Assembly: GCA_044226395.1 (NCBI GenBank)
Contig: JBGAHD010000005.1
Location: 62,001-126,000, forward strand
Source of the DNA: JBGAHD01 sp044226395
GTDB lineage: Bacteria; Pseudomonadota; Gammaproteobacteria; Xanthomonadales; Ahniellaceae
DNA: 64,000 bases
Reading direction: 5' to 3'
Below the pieces are notes generated by a model, which saw only the letters and a program-made list of their open reading frames with translations, was not told where the DNA came from and did no database searches. Position 1 is the stretch's first letter. Every line of letters starts with the position of its first letter. A program made the translations under genes and the position numbers. Below are positions 41,822-50,416 of the stretch, piece by piece.

Positions 41822-42753
41822 GCACCGCCTCCATCGCGCCAACTCGTTTCCAGAATGCGCCAGCACAAGGTTTCGAAATCGACACCAATGGCGCGCGCGG
41901 CCTTGGGCACCAGGCTGTGACTGGTCATGCCCGGCGCGGTGTTGACCTCGAGCAGCCAGTTGTTGCCCTGGCGATCGCGCATCACGTCGACGCGACCCCA
42001 GCCGGTGGCGCCGGACACCTCGAACGCGCGCAAGGCGAGCGCGCGCATCTCGGTCTCGGCCGCGCCGCTCAAACCTGGGCAGTGGTATTGCGTATCGTCG
42101 GAGACATACTTGGCGTGATAGTCGTAGTACTCGCCCGGCGGCACGATGCGAATCGTGGGCAGGGCTTCGCCGTCGAGAATGCCGACGGTGTATTCCTCGC
42201 CTTCGATCATCTGTTCGATCACCAACTCGCCGTCGTAGCGCGCGGCCAGCGCGATCGCCTGCGACAGATCGGCCGGCGAACGCACGCGCGTGATGCCGAC
42301 GCTCGAGCCTTCGTGCGAAGGCTTGACCACGACCGGCAGACCGAGCTCCTCGATCGCGGCGGTGACGTCTTCGCCCGGTCGCAAGGCGACATAGCGCGGC
42401 GTCGGCAAGCCACACGCCAACCAGACTTGCTTGGTGCGCACCTTGTCCATGCACAGCGCCGAACCGAGCACGCCCGATCCCGTGTAGGGCACGCGCAGCG
42501 ATTCGAGCGCGCCTTGCAGCTTGCCGTCCTCGCCACCGCGACCGTGAAGAATGATGAAGACGCGATCGAAACGACCCGCGGCCAGCGCCGACAACAAAGC
42601 CGCGACGCCATCGACGCCGGTGGCATCGATGCCGCGCGCGCGCAACGCCTCGAGCACGTTCGCGCCGGAGTTGAGCGAGACCTCGCGCTCGGCCGAATCG
42701 CCGCCCATCACCACCGCCACGCGGCCGAATTGTTCGGGTTTGCTGACCTTCAT
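41818..42753 (-). CDS. ddl: D-alanine--D-alanine ligase
   Basis: An ATP-grasp enzyme making D-Ala-D-Ala, 311 residues. Motifs: HGRGGEDGKLQGALESL, VVKPSHEGSSVGITRV (the omega-loop Ser/Gly region), and LEVNTAPGMTSHSLVP (magnesium and substrate binding). The ATG at 42753 is chosen; two GTG codons just upstream are possible. It is placed between murC and ftsQ as in many proteobacteria. This is the DdlB type by context. Confidence 0.96.
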   Translation of the reverse strand: MKVSKPEQFGRVAVVMGGDSAEREVSLNSGANVLEALRARGIDATGVDGVAALLSALAAGRFDRVFIILHGRGGEDGKLQGALESLRVPYTGSGVLGSALCMDKVRTKQVWLACGLPTPRYVALRPGEDVTAAIEELGLPVVVKPSHEGSSVGITRVRSPADLSQAIALAARYDGELVIEQMIEGEEYTVGILDGEALPTIRIVPPGEYYDYHAKYVSDDTQYHCPGLSGAAETEMRALALRAFEVSGATGWGRVDVMRDRQGNNWLLEVNTAPGMTSHSLVPKAARAIGVDFETLCWRILETSWRDGGGA

Positions 42754-42772
42754 CACCACGTTTCCATCGTCC

Positions 42773-44209
42773 TCACGCCGACGCCGGCAAGGCGCCGGCC
42801 GCGGCCAATTCCTGCGCGGCGTGGCCGATATCGCCGGCGCCGAGCAGGATCACCAAATCACCATCGCGCGCCAGCGGCGCGAGCGCCTCGGGCAGATCGC
42901 GCGCGGTCTTCACCAGCACGGGATCGACGCGACCCCGCGCGCGCACCGCGCGCGCCAAGGCCTTGCCATCCGCATTCGCGATCGGCGCTTCACCGGCGGG
43001 ATAAACCTCGGTGAGCACGAGCACGTCGACGCTCGACAAGGTCTCGGCGAATTCATCCAACAAATCCCGCGTGCGCGTGTAGCGATGCGGCTGGAAGGCG
43101 ACCACCAAACGCCGCTCCGGCCAACCGCCGCGCGCGGCGGCGAACACCGCCGCGAGTTCGCGCGGGTGATGGCCGTAGTCATCGACCAAAAGCGCCGCGC
43201 CATCGGCGACGCGGATCTCGCCGTGCTGATGAAAGCGCCGACCCACGCCGCGGAACGACGCCAAGGCGCGGGCGATGGCCTCTTCGTTCACGCCGAGCTG
43301 CCAGCCGATCGCGGCCGCGGCCAGCGCGTTGAGCACGTTGTGCCGACCCGGCAAATTCAGCGTCACCGGCAACGGCGCGTCGCGCTTGGGCAGATGCAGG
43401 TCGAAAGCCATCGCACCGCCTTGCGCGCGGATCTCGGTCGCGCGCACATCGGCCTCGGCGGATTCGCCATAGGTCATGACATTGCGCGGCGTCTTGCGCG
43501 CGAGTTCCGCCGTGTGCGGATCGTCGATGCACAGCACGGCCAGGCCGTAGAACGGCAAGTGATGCAGGAACTCTTCGAACGCCGCGCGCACGCGATTGAA
43601 ATCGCCGCCGTAGTTTTCCAGATGATCGGCGTCGATATTGGTCACGATCGCGAGCGTGGGCTGCAGCAGCAGGAAGGAGCCATCGCTCTCGTCGGCCTCG
43701 GCCACGAGAAAGCGCCCCTGCCCCAGCCGCGCATTGGTACCGGCGGAATTGAGCAGACCGCCGATCACGAAGGTCGGATCGAGTCCGCCCTCGGCGAGCA
43801 CCGAGGCCGTGAGGCTGGTCGTCGTGGTCTTGCCGTGCGTGCCCGCGACCGCGATACCGGTGCGAAAACGCATCAGCTCGCCCAACATCTCCGCGCGCGG
43901 CACGATCGGAATGCGTCGCTCGCGCGCGGCGACCCATTCAGGATTGTCGGGCTTGATCGCGCTCGAAGTCACGACCACGTCGGCATCAACCACGTGCGCC
44001 GCGTCGTGGCCGATGTCGATTCGCACGCCCAGGGCCGCGAGGCGTCGCGTCGTCGGCGAGGGCGCGCGATCCGAACCCGAGACTCTGTAGCCGAGCGTCG
44101 CCAAGACTTCGGCGATGCCGCTCATGCCGGCGCCGCCCACGCCGATGAAGTGCACGCGCGAGTACGCGCGCATCAAGTCGGGCGAGTCGGCGAGTCGACG
44201 CAGGGTCAT
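42773..44209 (-). CDS. murC: UDP-N-acetylmuramate--L-alanine ligase
   Basis: Adds L-Ala to UDP-MurNAc; 478 residues. The N-terminal Rossmann domain has HFIGVGGAGMSGIAEVL, the P-loop is GTHGKTT at 123-129 and NIDADHLENYGGD and HHPRELAAVF are Mur-ligase motifs. ATG at 44209; overlaps murG's stop by four bases. The frame stays open upstream across murG without family similarity. Confidence 0.97.
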   Translation of the reverse strand: MTLRRLADSPDLMRAYSRVHFIGVGGAGMSGIAEVLATLGYRVSGSDRAPSPTTRRLAALGVRIDIGHDAAHVVDADVVVTSSAIKPDNPEWVAARERRIPIVPRAEMLGELMRFRTGIAVAGTHGKTTTTSLTASVLAEGGLDPTFVIGGLLNSAGTNARLGQGRFLVAEADESDGSFLLLQPTLAIVTNIDADHLENYGGDFNRVRAAFEEFLHHLPFYGLAVLCIDDPHTAELARKTPRNVMTYGESAEADVRATEIRAQGGAMAFDLHLPKRDAPLPVTLNLPGRHNVLNALAAAAIGWQLGVNEEAIARALASFRGVGRRFHQHGEIRVADGAALLVDDYGHHPRELAAVFAAARGGWPERRLVVAFQPHRYTRTRDLLDEFAETLSSVDVLVLTEVYPAGEAPIANADGKALARAVRARGRVDPVLVKTARDLPEALAPLARDGDLVILLGAGDIGHAAQELAAAGALPASA

Positions 44210-45291
44210 CGCGCGGCCTCCTTCAAGCACAGTTCGGCGATGCGCGACGCGGATTCGGGCGCGGCCAGCGCGCGCGCGGCGCGCGCCATTTCGAGCAGAC
44301 GATCGCGACTGTGCAGCAAGGGATTGACCGCGTGCTGCAGGCGTTCGGCCAGGACATCGGTTTCGGGCAACAGCGCGGCCGCGCCACGCGAGGCGAGAAA
44401 CTCCGCGTTGCGCGTTTGATGATCGTCGACCGCGGCCGGATACGGCACCAGCACGCTGGCCACGCCGACCGCGCACAACTCGGCCAGCGTGAGCGCGCCC
44501 GCGCGACAAACCACGAGATCGGCCCAGGCATAGGCCGAGGCCATGTCATCGATGAAGGCTTCGGTCGGCGCGCGCACGGCATAAGGCGCGTACGCGGCCC
44601 AGGCTTCGTCATGCCATTGCTTGCCGGTTTGATGACGCAGCTCGACGCGACCGCTGACCAGCATCGGACCGAACACCGCCGGCACCGCGCGATTGAGCGC
44701 GCGCGCGCCCTGACTGCCACCGAGCACGAGCACGCGCACGGGGCCGCGACGATCGCGCAGGCGCGTGTCCGGATCGGCGATCATCGCGATCTCGCGGCGC
44801 ACGGGGTTGCCAACCACATCCAGCACGCGCGTGGGCGGAAAGGCATCGGGAAAGCCGCACATCACGCGGCGCGCCAAGCGCGCGAGCACGCGATTAGTCA
44901 TGCCCGGCACGCGGTTTTGTTCGTGCACGAGCAAGGGCACGCGCAACAACCACGCGGCGATGCCGCCGGGCCCGGCCGCGAAACCGCCGAAGGACACGAC
45001 GGCGCGCGGACGCAAGCGCCGCAACACGGCGCGCGCCTGCCACACCGCGCGCGCGATGCGAAACGGCGCGCTCAACTTCGTCGCCAGACTCTTGCCCCGC
45101 ACGCCGGCGACATCCACGCGCTCGAGCGCGATGCCGGCCTTGGGCACGAGTTGATTCTCCAAGCCATGACTCGAACCGAGCCACGCCACGGGCACACGCC
45201 GCGACGCCAGCTCGCGCGCCACCGCGATGCCGGGGAAGATGTGGCCGCCGGTGCCGCCGGCCATGATGATCACGGGACCGTCGGCGCTCAC
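44206..45291 (-). CDS. murG: UDP-GlcNAc:undecaprenyl-PP-MurNAc-pentapeptide transferase
   Basis: Makes lipid II on the cytoplasmic face; GT-B fold, 361 residues. The N-terminal GGTGGHIFPGIAVA (G-loop 1), SFGGFAAGPGGIAA (G-loop 2), the HEQN motif and the C-terminal LVLGGSQGARALN and VCRAGALTLAELCAVG donor site are all present. GTG start at 45291 overlaps the ftsW stop (GTGA). Confidence 0.97.
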   Translation of the reverse strand: MSADGPVIIMAGGTGGHIFPGIAVARELASRRVPVAWLGSSHGLENQLVPKAGIALERVDVAGVRGKSLATKLSAPFRIARAVWQARAVLRRLRPRAVVSFGGFAAGPGGIAAWLLRVPLLVHEQNRVPGMTNRVLARLARRVMCGFPDAFPPTRVLDVVGNPVRREIAMIADPDTRLRDRRGPVRVLVLGGSQGARALNRAVPAVFGPMLVSGRVELRHQTGKQWHDEAWAAYAPYAVRAPTEAFIDDMASAYAWADLVVCRAGALTLAELCAVGVASVLVPYPAAVDDHQTRNAEFLASRGAAALLPETDVLAERLQHAVNPLLHSRDRLLEMARAARALAAPESASRIAELCLKEAAR

Positions 45292-46496
45292 ACGCCCACC
45301 CCCGCGCGTTCGAGCTCGGCTTGCGCCGCGCTGGAATCCTCGACTTCGCGACGACTGACCTCGTAACTCACGCGCAGCACTAGGCCAATCGCGGCGCAGG
45401 TCAGCAACAGACTCGAACCGCCCGAACTCACCAGCGGCAAGGTCAGGCCCTTGGTCGGCAACAGGCCGAGATTCACGCCCACCGACACCAAGGCCTGCAC
45501 CGACAACCACAGGCCCACGCCATAGGCGCAATAGCCGGCGAAGTCCATGTTGCGCTCGAGCGCCTGTCGACCGATTTGAAACATGCGGCCGCAGACCACG
45601 CCAAACAGCGCGATCACCAGCAAGATGCCGGCGAAGCCGAGTTCTTCCGCGATCACCGCGAAAATGAAATCGGTATTCGCCATCGGCAGGTAGTACAGCT
45701 TCTGCACGCTCGCGCCGAGACCGACGCCGAACCATTCGCCGCGCCCGATCGCGATCAGGGCCTGCGACAACTGAAAGCCGTCGTTGAACGGATCGGCCCA
45801 GGGATCGAGAAACGACTTCAAGCGTTTGACACGATATGGCTCGGCGTACGCGGCGATCGCCATCACGGGCATGCCGAGGAGCGTCAGCCCCCCGAGATCG
45901 CGCACGCGCGCGCCGCCGAGCCAAATCATGCCGACCGCCACGGCGATGAGCAGGGTCGCCGAACCAAAGTCCGGCTGCGCGAGCAGCAACAGGACCAGGA
46001 ACGCGACGATGCCCAGCGGTTTGAGAATGCCGATCACGGTCGTGCGCACCTGCGTGGCGAAGCGCACGAGATAGCTGGCCAGATAAATCACCAGCATCAA
46101 CTTCACCGCTTCCACCACCTGGAAGCCCATGAAGCCCAGATTGAGCCAGCGCATGGCGCCATTGATGCGTCGGCCGAGACCGGGCACCAACACCGCCAGC
46201 AACAACAAAACCGCGCCGAGCAACAACACGCGACTGTGCGCTTCCAAGCGCTCGAGCGGCGTGAGCATGAACACCACCGCCAGCGCCACGCCCAGCACCA
46301 GGAACACCGCGTGACGACTGACGAAATAAAACGGACCCAAGCCATCGCCCTCGGCGATCGCGATTGAACTCGACGCCACCATCACCAGGCCAAACGCCGC
46401 CAGCAGCAAGCTGCCCAGCAGCAGCCAGGTGTCATAGCGCCCGGGCACTTCGTCGTGCCGCAGCGCTTGGATGCGTTGGTGGAGGTCGCTCAGCAT
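45288..46496 (-). CDS. ftsW: Septal peptidoglycan polymerase FtsW
   Basis: A SEDS-family glycosyltransferase that works with FtsI; 402 residues, about ten TM helices. Signatures are FGLVMVASSSIAIAE, GRRINGAMRWL, the loop with QPDFGSATLLI, and WFGVGLGASVQKLYYLP. The extracellular loop carrying the catalytic Asp (DTDFIFAVIAEE-like, here NTDFIFAVIAEELGF) is intact. The ATG at 46496 shares a base with the mraY stop (TGATG). Confidence 0.97.
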   Translation of the reverse strand: MLSDLHQRIQALRHDEVPGRYDTWLLLGSLLLAAFGLVMVASSSIAIAEGDGLGPFYFVSRHAVFLVLGVALAVVFMLTPLERLEAHSRVLLLGAVLLLLAVLVPGLGRRINGAMRWLNLGFMGFQVVEAVKLMLVIYLASYLVRFATQVRTTVIGILKPLGIVAFLVLLLLAQPDFGSATLLIAVAVGMIWLGGARVRDLGGLTLLGMPVMAIAAYAEPYRVKRLKSFLDPWADPFNDGFQLSQALIAIGRGEWFGVGLGASVQKLYYLPMANTDFIFAVIAEELGFAGILLVIALFGVVCGRMFQIGRQALERNMDFAGYCAYGVGLWLSVQALVSVGVNLGLLPTKGLTLPLVSSGGSSLLLTCAAIGLVLRVSYEVSRREVEDSSAAQAELERAGVGV

Positions 46497-47578
46497 CAAC
46501 GCACCTTGAGGGTCGCCAGACCCATCAGGACCAGGACCACGCTGATGATCCAGAAGCGCACGATCACGCGCGGTTCCGGCCAGCCCTTCAACTCGAAGTG
46601 ATGATGGATGGGCGCCATGCGAAAGATGCGTCGCCCGGTGAGCTTGAACGAGGCCACCTGCAACATCACCGACAGCGTCTCCATGACGAACACGCCGCCC
46701 ATGACCACCAGCACCAGTTCCTGACGCACGATCACCGCGATCGCGCCCAGCGCCGCGCCCACGGCGAGCGCGCCGATGTCACCCATGAACACCATCGCGG
46801 GATAAGTGTTGAACCACAAAAAGCCCAGGCCCGCGCCCGCCAGCGCGCCACAGAAAATCGTCAACTCGCCCGCGCCGGGAATGGTCGGCAATTGCAGGTA
46901 ATGCGAGAACACGGCATTGCCCGCCGCATAGGCGAACACGCCGAGCGCCGCGGCAACCAACACCGACGGCATGATCGCCAGGCCATCGAGGCCATCGGTG
47001 AGATTGACCGCGTTGGAAAACCCCACGATCCAGAAATACGCCACCACCGGGAACATCAAGCCCAGGGGCAAGGCCACTTGCTTGAACACCGGCACGATCA
47101 GCGCGGTCGCCGCCGGCACGTCGGCCGTGGTGTACAACCAGATCGCGGCGATGGCGCCAAAAATCGATTGCAGCAAGTATTTCCAGCGCGCCGGCAGGCC
47201 CTTGGAATTCTTCAGCACCAGCTTGCGATAGTCGTCGAGCCAACCGACGAAACCAAACGCCAGCATCACGAACAGCACGATCCACACGTAGCGATTGCGC
47301 AGGTCCGACCACAACAGCGTCGACACCGTGACCGCCGTGATGATCAACGCGCCACCCATGGTCGGCGTGCCGGCCTTGGTCAGATGCGATTGCGGACCGT
47401 CGCTGCGAATCGGTTGGCCGGCCTTCAACTCGGCGAGCTTGCGAATCATCGCCGGACCCGCGAGCAGACTCACCGCGAGCGCGGTCAGCGTCGACAGAAT
47501 CGTGCGGAAGGTCAGGTACTGAAACAGACTGAAGCCACTGAAGTGCGCTTCCAGCCATTTGGCCAATTCAAGCAGCAT
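46496..47578 (-). CDS. mraY: Phospho-MurNAc-pentapeptide transferase MraY
   Basis: Forms lipid I; 360 residues, exactly the E. coli length, ten TM helices. Motifs: GTPTMGGALII, the Asp pair region (DDYRKL), NAVNLTDGLDGLA, and the His-rich MAPIHHHFELKGWPE. The ATG at 47578 overlaps the end of murF by 11 bases; a longer in-frame N-terminus is not family-like. Confidence 0.98.
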   Translation of the reverse strand: MLLELAKWLEAHFSGFSLFQYLTFRTILSTLTALAVSLLAGPAMIRKLAELKAGQPIRSDGPQSHLTKAGTPTMGGALIITAVTVSTLLWSDLRNRYVWIVLFVMLAFGFVGWLDDYRKLVLKNSKGLPARWKYLLQSIFGAIAAIWLYTTADVPAATALIVPVFKQVALPLGLMFPVVAYFWIVGFSNAVNLTDGLDGLAIMPSVLVAAALGVFAYAAGNAVFSHYLQLPTIPGAGELTIFCGALAGAGLGFLWFNTYPAMVFMGDIGALAVGAALGAIAVIVRQELVLVVMGGVFVMETLSVMLQVASFKLTGRRIFRMAPIHHHFELKGWPEPRVIVRFWIISVVLVLMGLATLKVR

Positions 47579-48938
47579 GAGGCGGCTCCTGCGCGCTGGC
47601 GGCACCGAGGAGCGCACGCACGATCTCGTCCATGGCGGAGCTGCGGGATCCCTTGACCAGCAGCGTGAGAGGGGGTTGGTCGATTTCGCGCAAGGCGGCG
47701 ATCAGGCTCGCCTTGTCGGCGAAGTGACGCGCGCCCGCGCCAAAACCATCCGCGGCATGGCGCGCGAGTTCGCCAACGGTAAAGATCGCATCGAGGCCAC
47801 TGGCCTTCGCCTGCGCGCCGATCTCCGTGTGCAAGCGCGCGGCGTCGGGGCCTAGTTCGGCCATGTTGCCGAGCACCAGCACGCGCCGACCCGGCTCGTG
47901 CGCGAGCGTGTCGATGGCCGCGCGCGTGGAGCCGGGGTTGGCGTTGTAGGCATCGTCGATCAGCACCGTGCCTCTGGGCAGCACGTGACGCGCTTGACGG
48001 CCCGCGATCACTTCGGCGGCGGCGAGACCTTCGATCACATGACGCAAACTCGCGCCCGCGCCCAACGCGCACGCCGCGGCGGCGAGGGCATTGAGCACGT
48101 TGTGGCGACCGCTCAAGCGCAGGCTCACTTCGACTTCGCCTTCCGGCGTGTGCATGCGAAAGCGCGCCGGACCCTCGAGGCGCAGATCGCTCGCGCGAAT
48201 GTGCGCCTCGCGCTCGATGCCGAAGCGCAGCACCGGACGGCGTCCGGCCAGGGCCGCGAAGTATTCGCAGAAGGCATCGTCGGCATTGATCACCGCCACG
48301 CCATCGGCGGGCAGCGCTTCGTAAATCGCGCCCTTGGTCGCGGCCACGCCTTGCAGCGAGCCCATGCGTTCCAGATGCGCGGCCGCGACGTTGTTGACCA
48401 CGGCGACCTGTGGCTGCGCGATGCGCGCCAGATACGCGATGTCGCCGGGCTTGCCCGCGCCCATCTCCAGCACCGCGAACTCGGTGTCGAGCGGCATGCG
48501 CAGCACGGTCAGCGGCAGACCGATTTCGTTGTTGAGATTGCCGCGCGTCACCGTGGTGCGTCCGGCGCGTTCGAGAATGGCGGCGGTCAGCGTCTTGACC
48601 GTGGTCTTGCCATTGGAGCCCGTGATACCCACGACCTTGGCGTGCGCCTGCGCGCGCTGCCAACGCGCGAGTTCGGCCAGGGCGACCAGGCTGTCGTGCA
48701 CCACGATCTGCGGCAGATCGGTCGCCAGCTCGCGCTCGACAATGGCGGCCACGGCGCCTTGCGCCTTGGCTTGATCGATAAAATCATGCGCGTCGAATCG
48801 CTCGCCGCGCAGGGCGACGAACAACTGATCCGCGCTGAGGGTCCGCGTGTCAGTCGATACGCCGCGAAAAGCCACATCCCCTGTGATGAGACGGGCATTC
48901 AACGCCGCGGCAATCTGCGAAAGGCGAGCCGCGATCAT
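47568..48938 (-). CDS. murF: UDP-MurNAc-tripeptide--D-Ala-D-Ala ligase
   Basis: Adds D-Ala-D-Ala to complete the pentapeptide; 456 residues. The P-loop GSNGKTT is at 107-113, NNEIGLPLTVL and GRHNVLNALAAAA are Mur-ligase landmarks, and DDAYNANPGSTRAAID marks the C-terminal domain. The ATG at 48938 overlaps murE's stop. The uninterrupted frame continues through murE as a chance effect of GC-rich sequence. Confidence 0.97.
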   Translation of the reverse strand: MIAARLSQIAAALNARLITGDVAFRGVSTDTRTLSADQLFVALRGERFDAHDFIDQAKAQGAVAAIVERELATDLPQIVVHDSLVALAELARWQRAQAHAKVVGITGSNGKTTVKTLTAAILERAGRTTVTRGNLNNEIGLPLTVLRMPLDTEFAVLEMGAGKPGDIAYLARIAQPQVAVVNNVAAAHLERMGSLQGVAATKGAIYEALPADGVAVINADDAFCEYFAALAGRRPVLRFGIEREAHIRASDLRLEGPARFRMHTPEGEVEVSLRLSGRHNVLNALAAAACALGAGASLRHVIEGLAAAEVIAGRQARHVLPRGTVLIDDAYNANPGSTRAAIDTLAHEPGRRVLVLGNMAELGPDAARLHTEIGAQAKASGLDAIFTVGELARHAADGFGAGARHFADKASLIAALREIDQPPLTLLVKGSRSSAMDEIVRALLGAASAQEPPHAA

Positions 48939-50416
48939 GGGTGATTCTCCAAAGCGCGGGCGGCCTCGGCGAGATCGTCGAAGTGACGACGCTGGCCGCC
49001 CGATTCCTGATAGGTCTCGTGTCCCTTGCCCGCGATCAGCACGGTGTCGTCGGCGCGCGCGCGCGCGATTGCCGCGGCGATGGCCTGACCCCGATCGCGG
49101 ATCACGCGCGCGGTGTTGGCGTCGCGATAGCCCGACAGAATCTGCGCGACGATGGTGTCGCCGTTCTCGGAACGCGGGTTGTCGTCGGTGACGATGGTGG
49201 CGTCGGCCAAGCGCTCGGCGATGCCGCCCATGATCGGTCGCTTGGCCGCGTCGCGATCGCCGCCGCAACCGAACACGCAGATCAAGCGACCGCGCGTGTG
49301 CGCGCGCGCGTTCGCCAAGGCTTGCTCGAGCGCGTCGGGCGTGTGCGCGTAATCGACCACGACCAGGGGCGCGCCTTGCACGCCACCGAGGCGATTCATG
49401 CGTCCGGTCACCGGCTGCAAGCGATCGAGCGCTTCGCGCACGCGCACCAGGGGCCAGCCCTGCCCGATCAAGGTCGCGGCCACCGCCAGCAAGTTCGCGA
49501 CATTGAAGCGACCCAGCAGCACCGAGTGCACGTCGACCGCGCCCTCGGGCGCTTGCAGCGTGAAGCTCAGGCCCGCGGCGCTGGTGCGGATGTCGCGCGC
49601 GAACACGGTCGCGCGCGCGTCGTCGAGACTGAAATCGATCAAGCGCACGGACGGCGGCAGTCGCTCCATCAACTCGCGGCCGTAAGGATCGTCGCGATTG
49701 ATCACGGCCACGCGCAGTTCCGGCCAGTCGAACAAGCGCGCCTTGGCCGCGAAATAGCGCGCCATCGTGCCGTGATAGTCCAAGTGATCGTGCGTGAGGT
49801 TGGTGAACACCGCGGTGTCGAAGCGCACGGCTTCCACGCGTGCTTGATCGAGCGCGTGCGAGGACACTTCCATCGCCACGTGCGTGGCGCTCTCGTCGCG
49901 CATCTCGGCGAGCAGGCGCTGGGTATTGATCGCATCGGGCGTGGTGCGCTCGCCGGCCTGCAAGCGCCCATGCAGGCCCGCGCCCAGCGTGCCGATGGTG
50001 CCGGTGACGCTGCCTTGGTCGCTCAGGGCCTGGGCCAGCAATTGCACGGTCGAAGTCTTGCCATTGGTTCCGGTCACGCCGATCACGGTCATGGCGCGCG
50101 AAGGCGCGCCGAACCAGCGTTCGGCGATGGCGCTGAGCTTGCCGCGCAATTCGGGCACGGCGATGGCCGGAATCGGCACGCGCGCGGACGGACCAGGCGT
50201 TTCGTACACGATCGCGGCGGCGCCGCGTTCGGCGGCAGCGTCGGCGAACTCCAGGCCATGGCGTTGCGTGCCGGCCAGCGCCACGAACACCTCGCCGCGT
50301 CGCAACTGCCGGCTGTCGAGGTTCAGGCCACTGACCGGCACGGCACGCGCCGGCCCTGGATCCGCGAAGCCCTGCAGCAAATCGCCCAACGCGGCATGTC
50401 GACCGAGCGCGCTCAT
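48935..50416 (-). CDS. murE: UDP-MurNAc-tripeptide synthetase (meso-DAP-adding)
   Basis: 493 residues. P-loop GTNGKTS at 116-122. The DNPR motif (in TDDNPRSENG, about 410), which recognises meso-diaminopimelate, is present, so the peptidoglycan should be the DAP type as in Gram-negatives. FTNLTHDHLDYHGTM and GRMNRLGG are other family motifs. It overlaps ftsI and murF by four bases each. Confidence 0.98.
   Translation of the reverse strand: MSALGRHAALGDLLQGFADPGPARAVPVSGLNLDSRQLRRGEVFVALAGTQRHGLEFADAAAERGAAAIVYETPGPSARVPIPAIAVPELRGKLSAIAERWFGAPSRAMTVIGVTGTNGKTSTVQLLAQALSDQGSVTGTIGTLGAGLHGRLQAGERTTPDAINTQRLLAEMRDESATHVAMEVSSHALDQARVEAVRFDTAVFTNLTHDHLDYHGTMARYFAAKARLFDWPELRVAVINRDDPYGRELMERLPPSVRLIDFSLDDARATVFARDIRTSAAGLSFTLQAPEGAVDVHSVLLGRFNVANLLAVAATLIGQGWPLVRVREALDRLQPVTGRMNRLGGVQGAPLVVVDYAHTPDALEQALANARAHTRGRLICVFGCGGDRDAAKRPIMGGIAERLADATIVTDDNPRSENGDTIVAQILSGYRDANTARVIRDRGQAIAAAIARARADDTVLIAGKGHETYQESGGQRRHFDDLAEAARALENHP

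Noticed and set aside
39738..41888. 716-codon frame extending FtsA over ftsQ
   Set aside because: FtsQ lies in another frame there, and FtsA similarity starts only at 40982.
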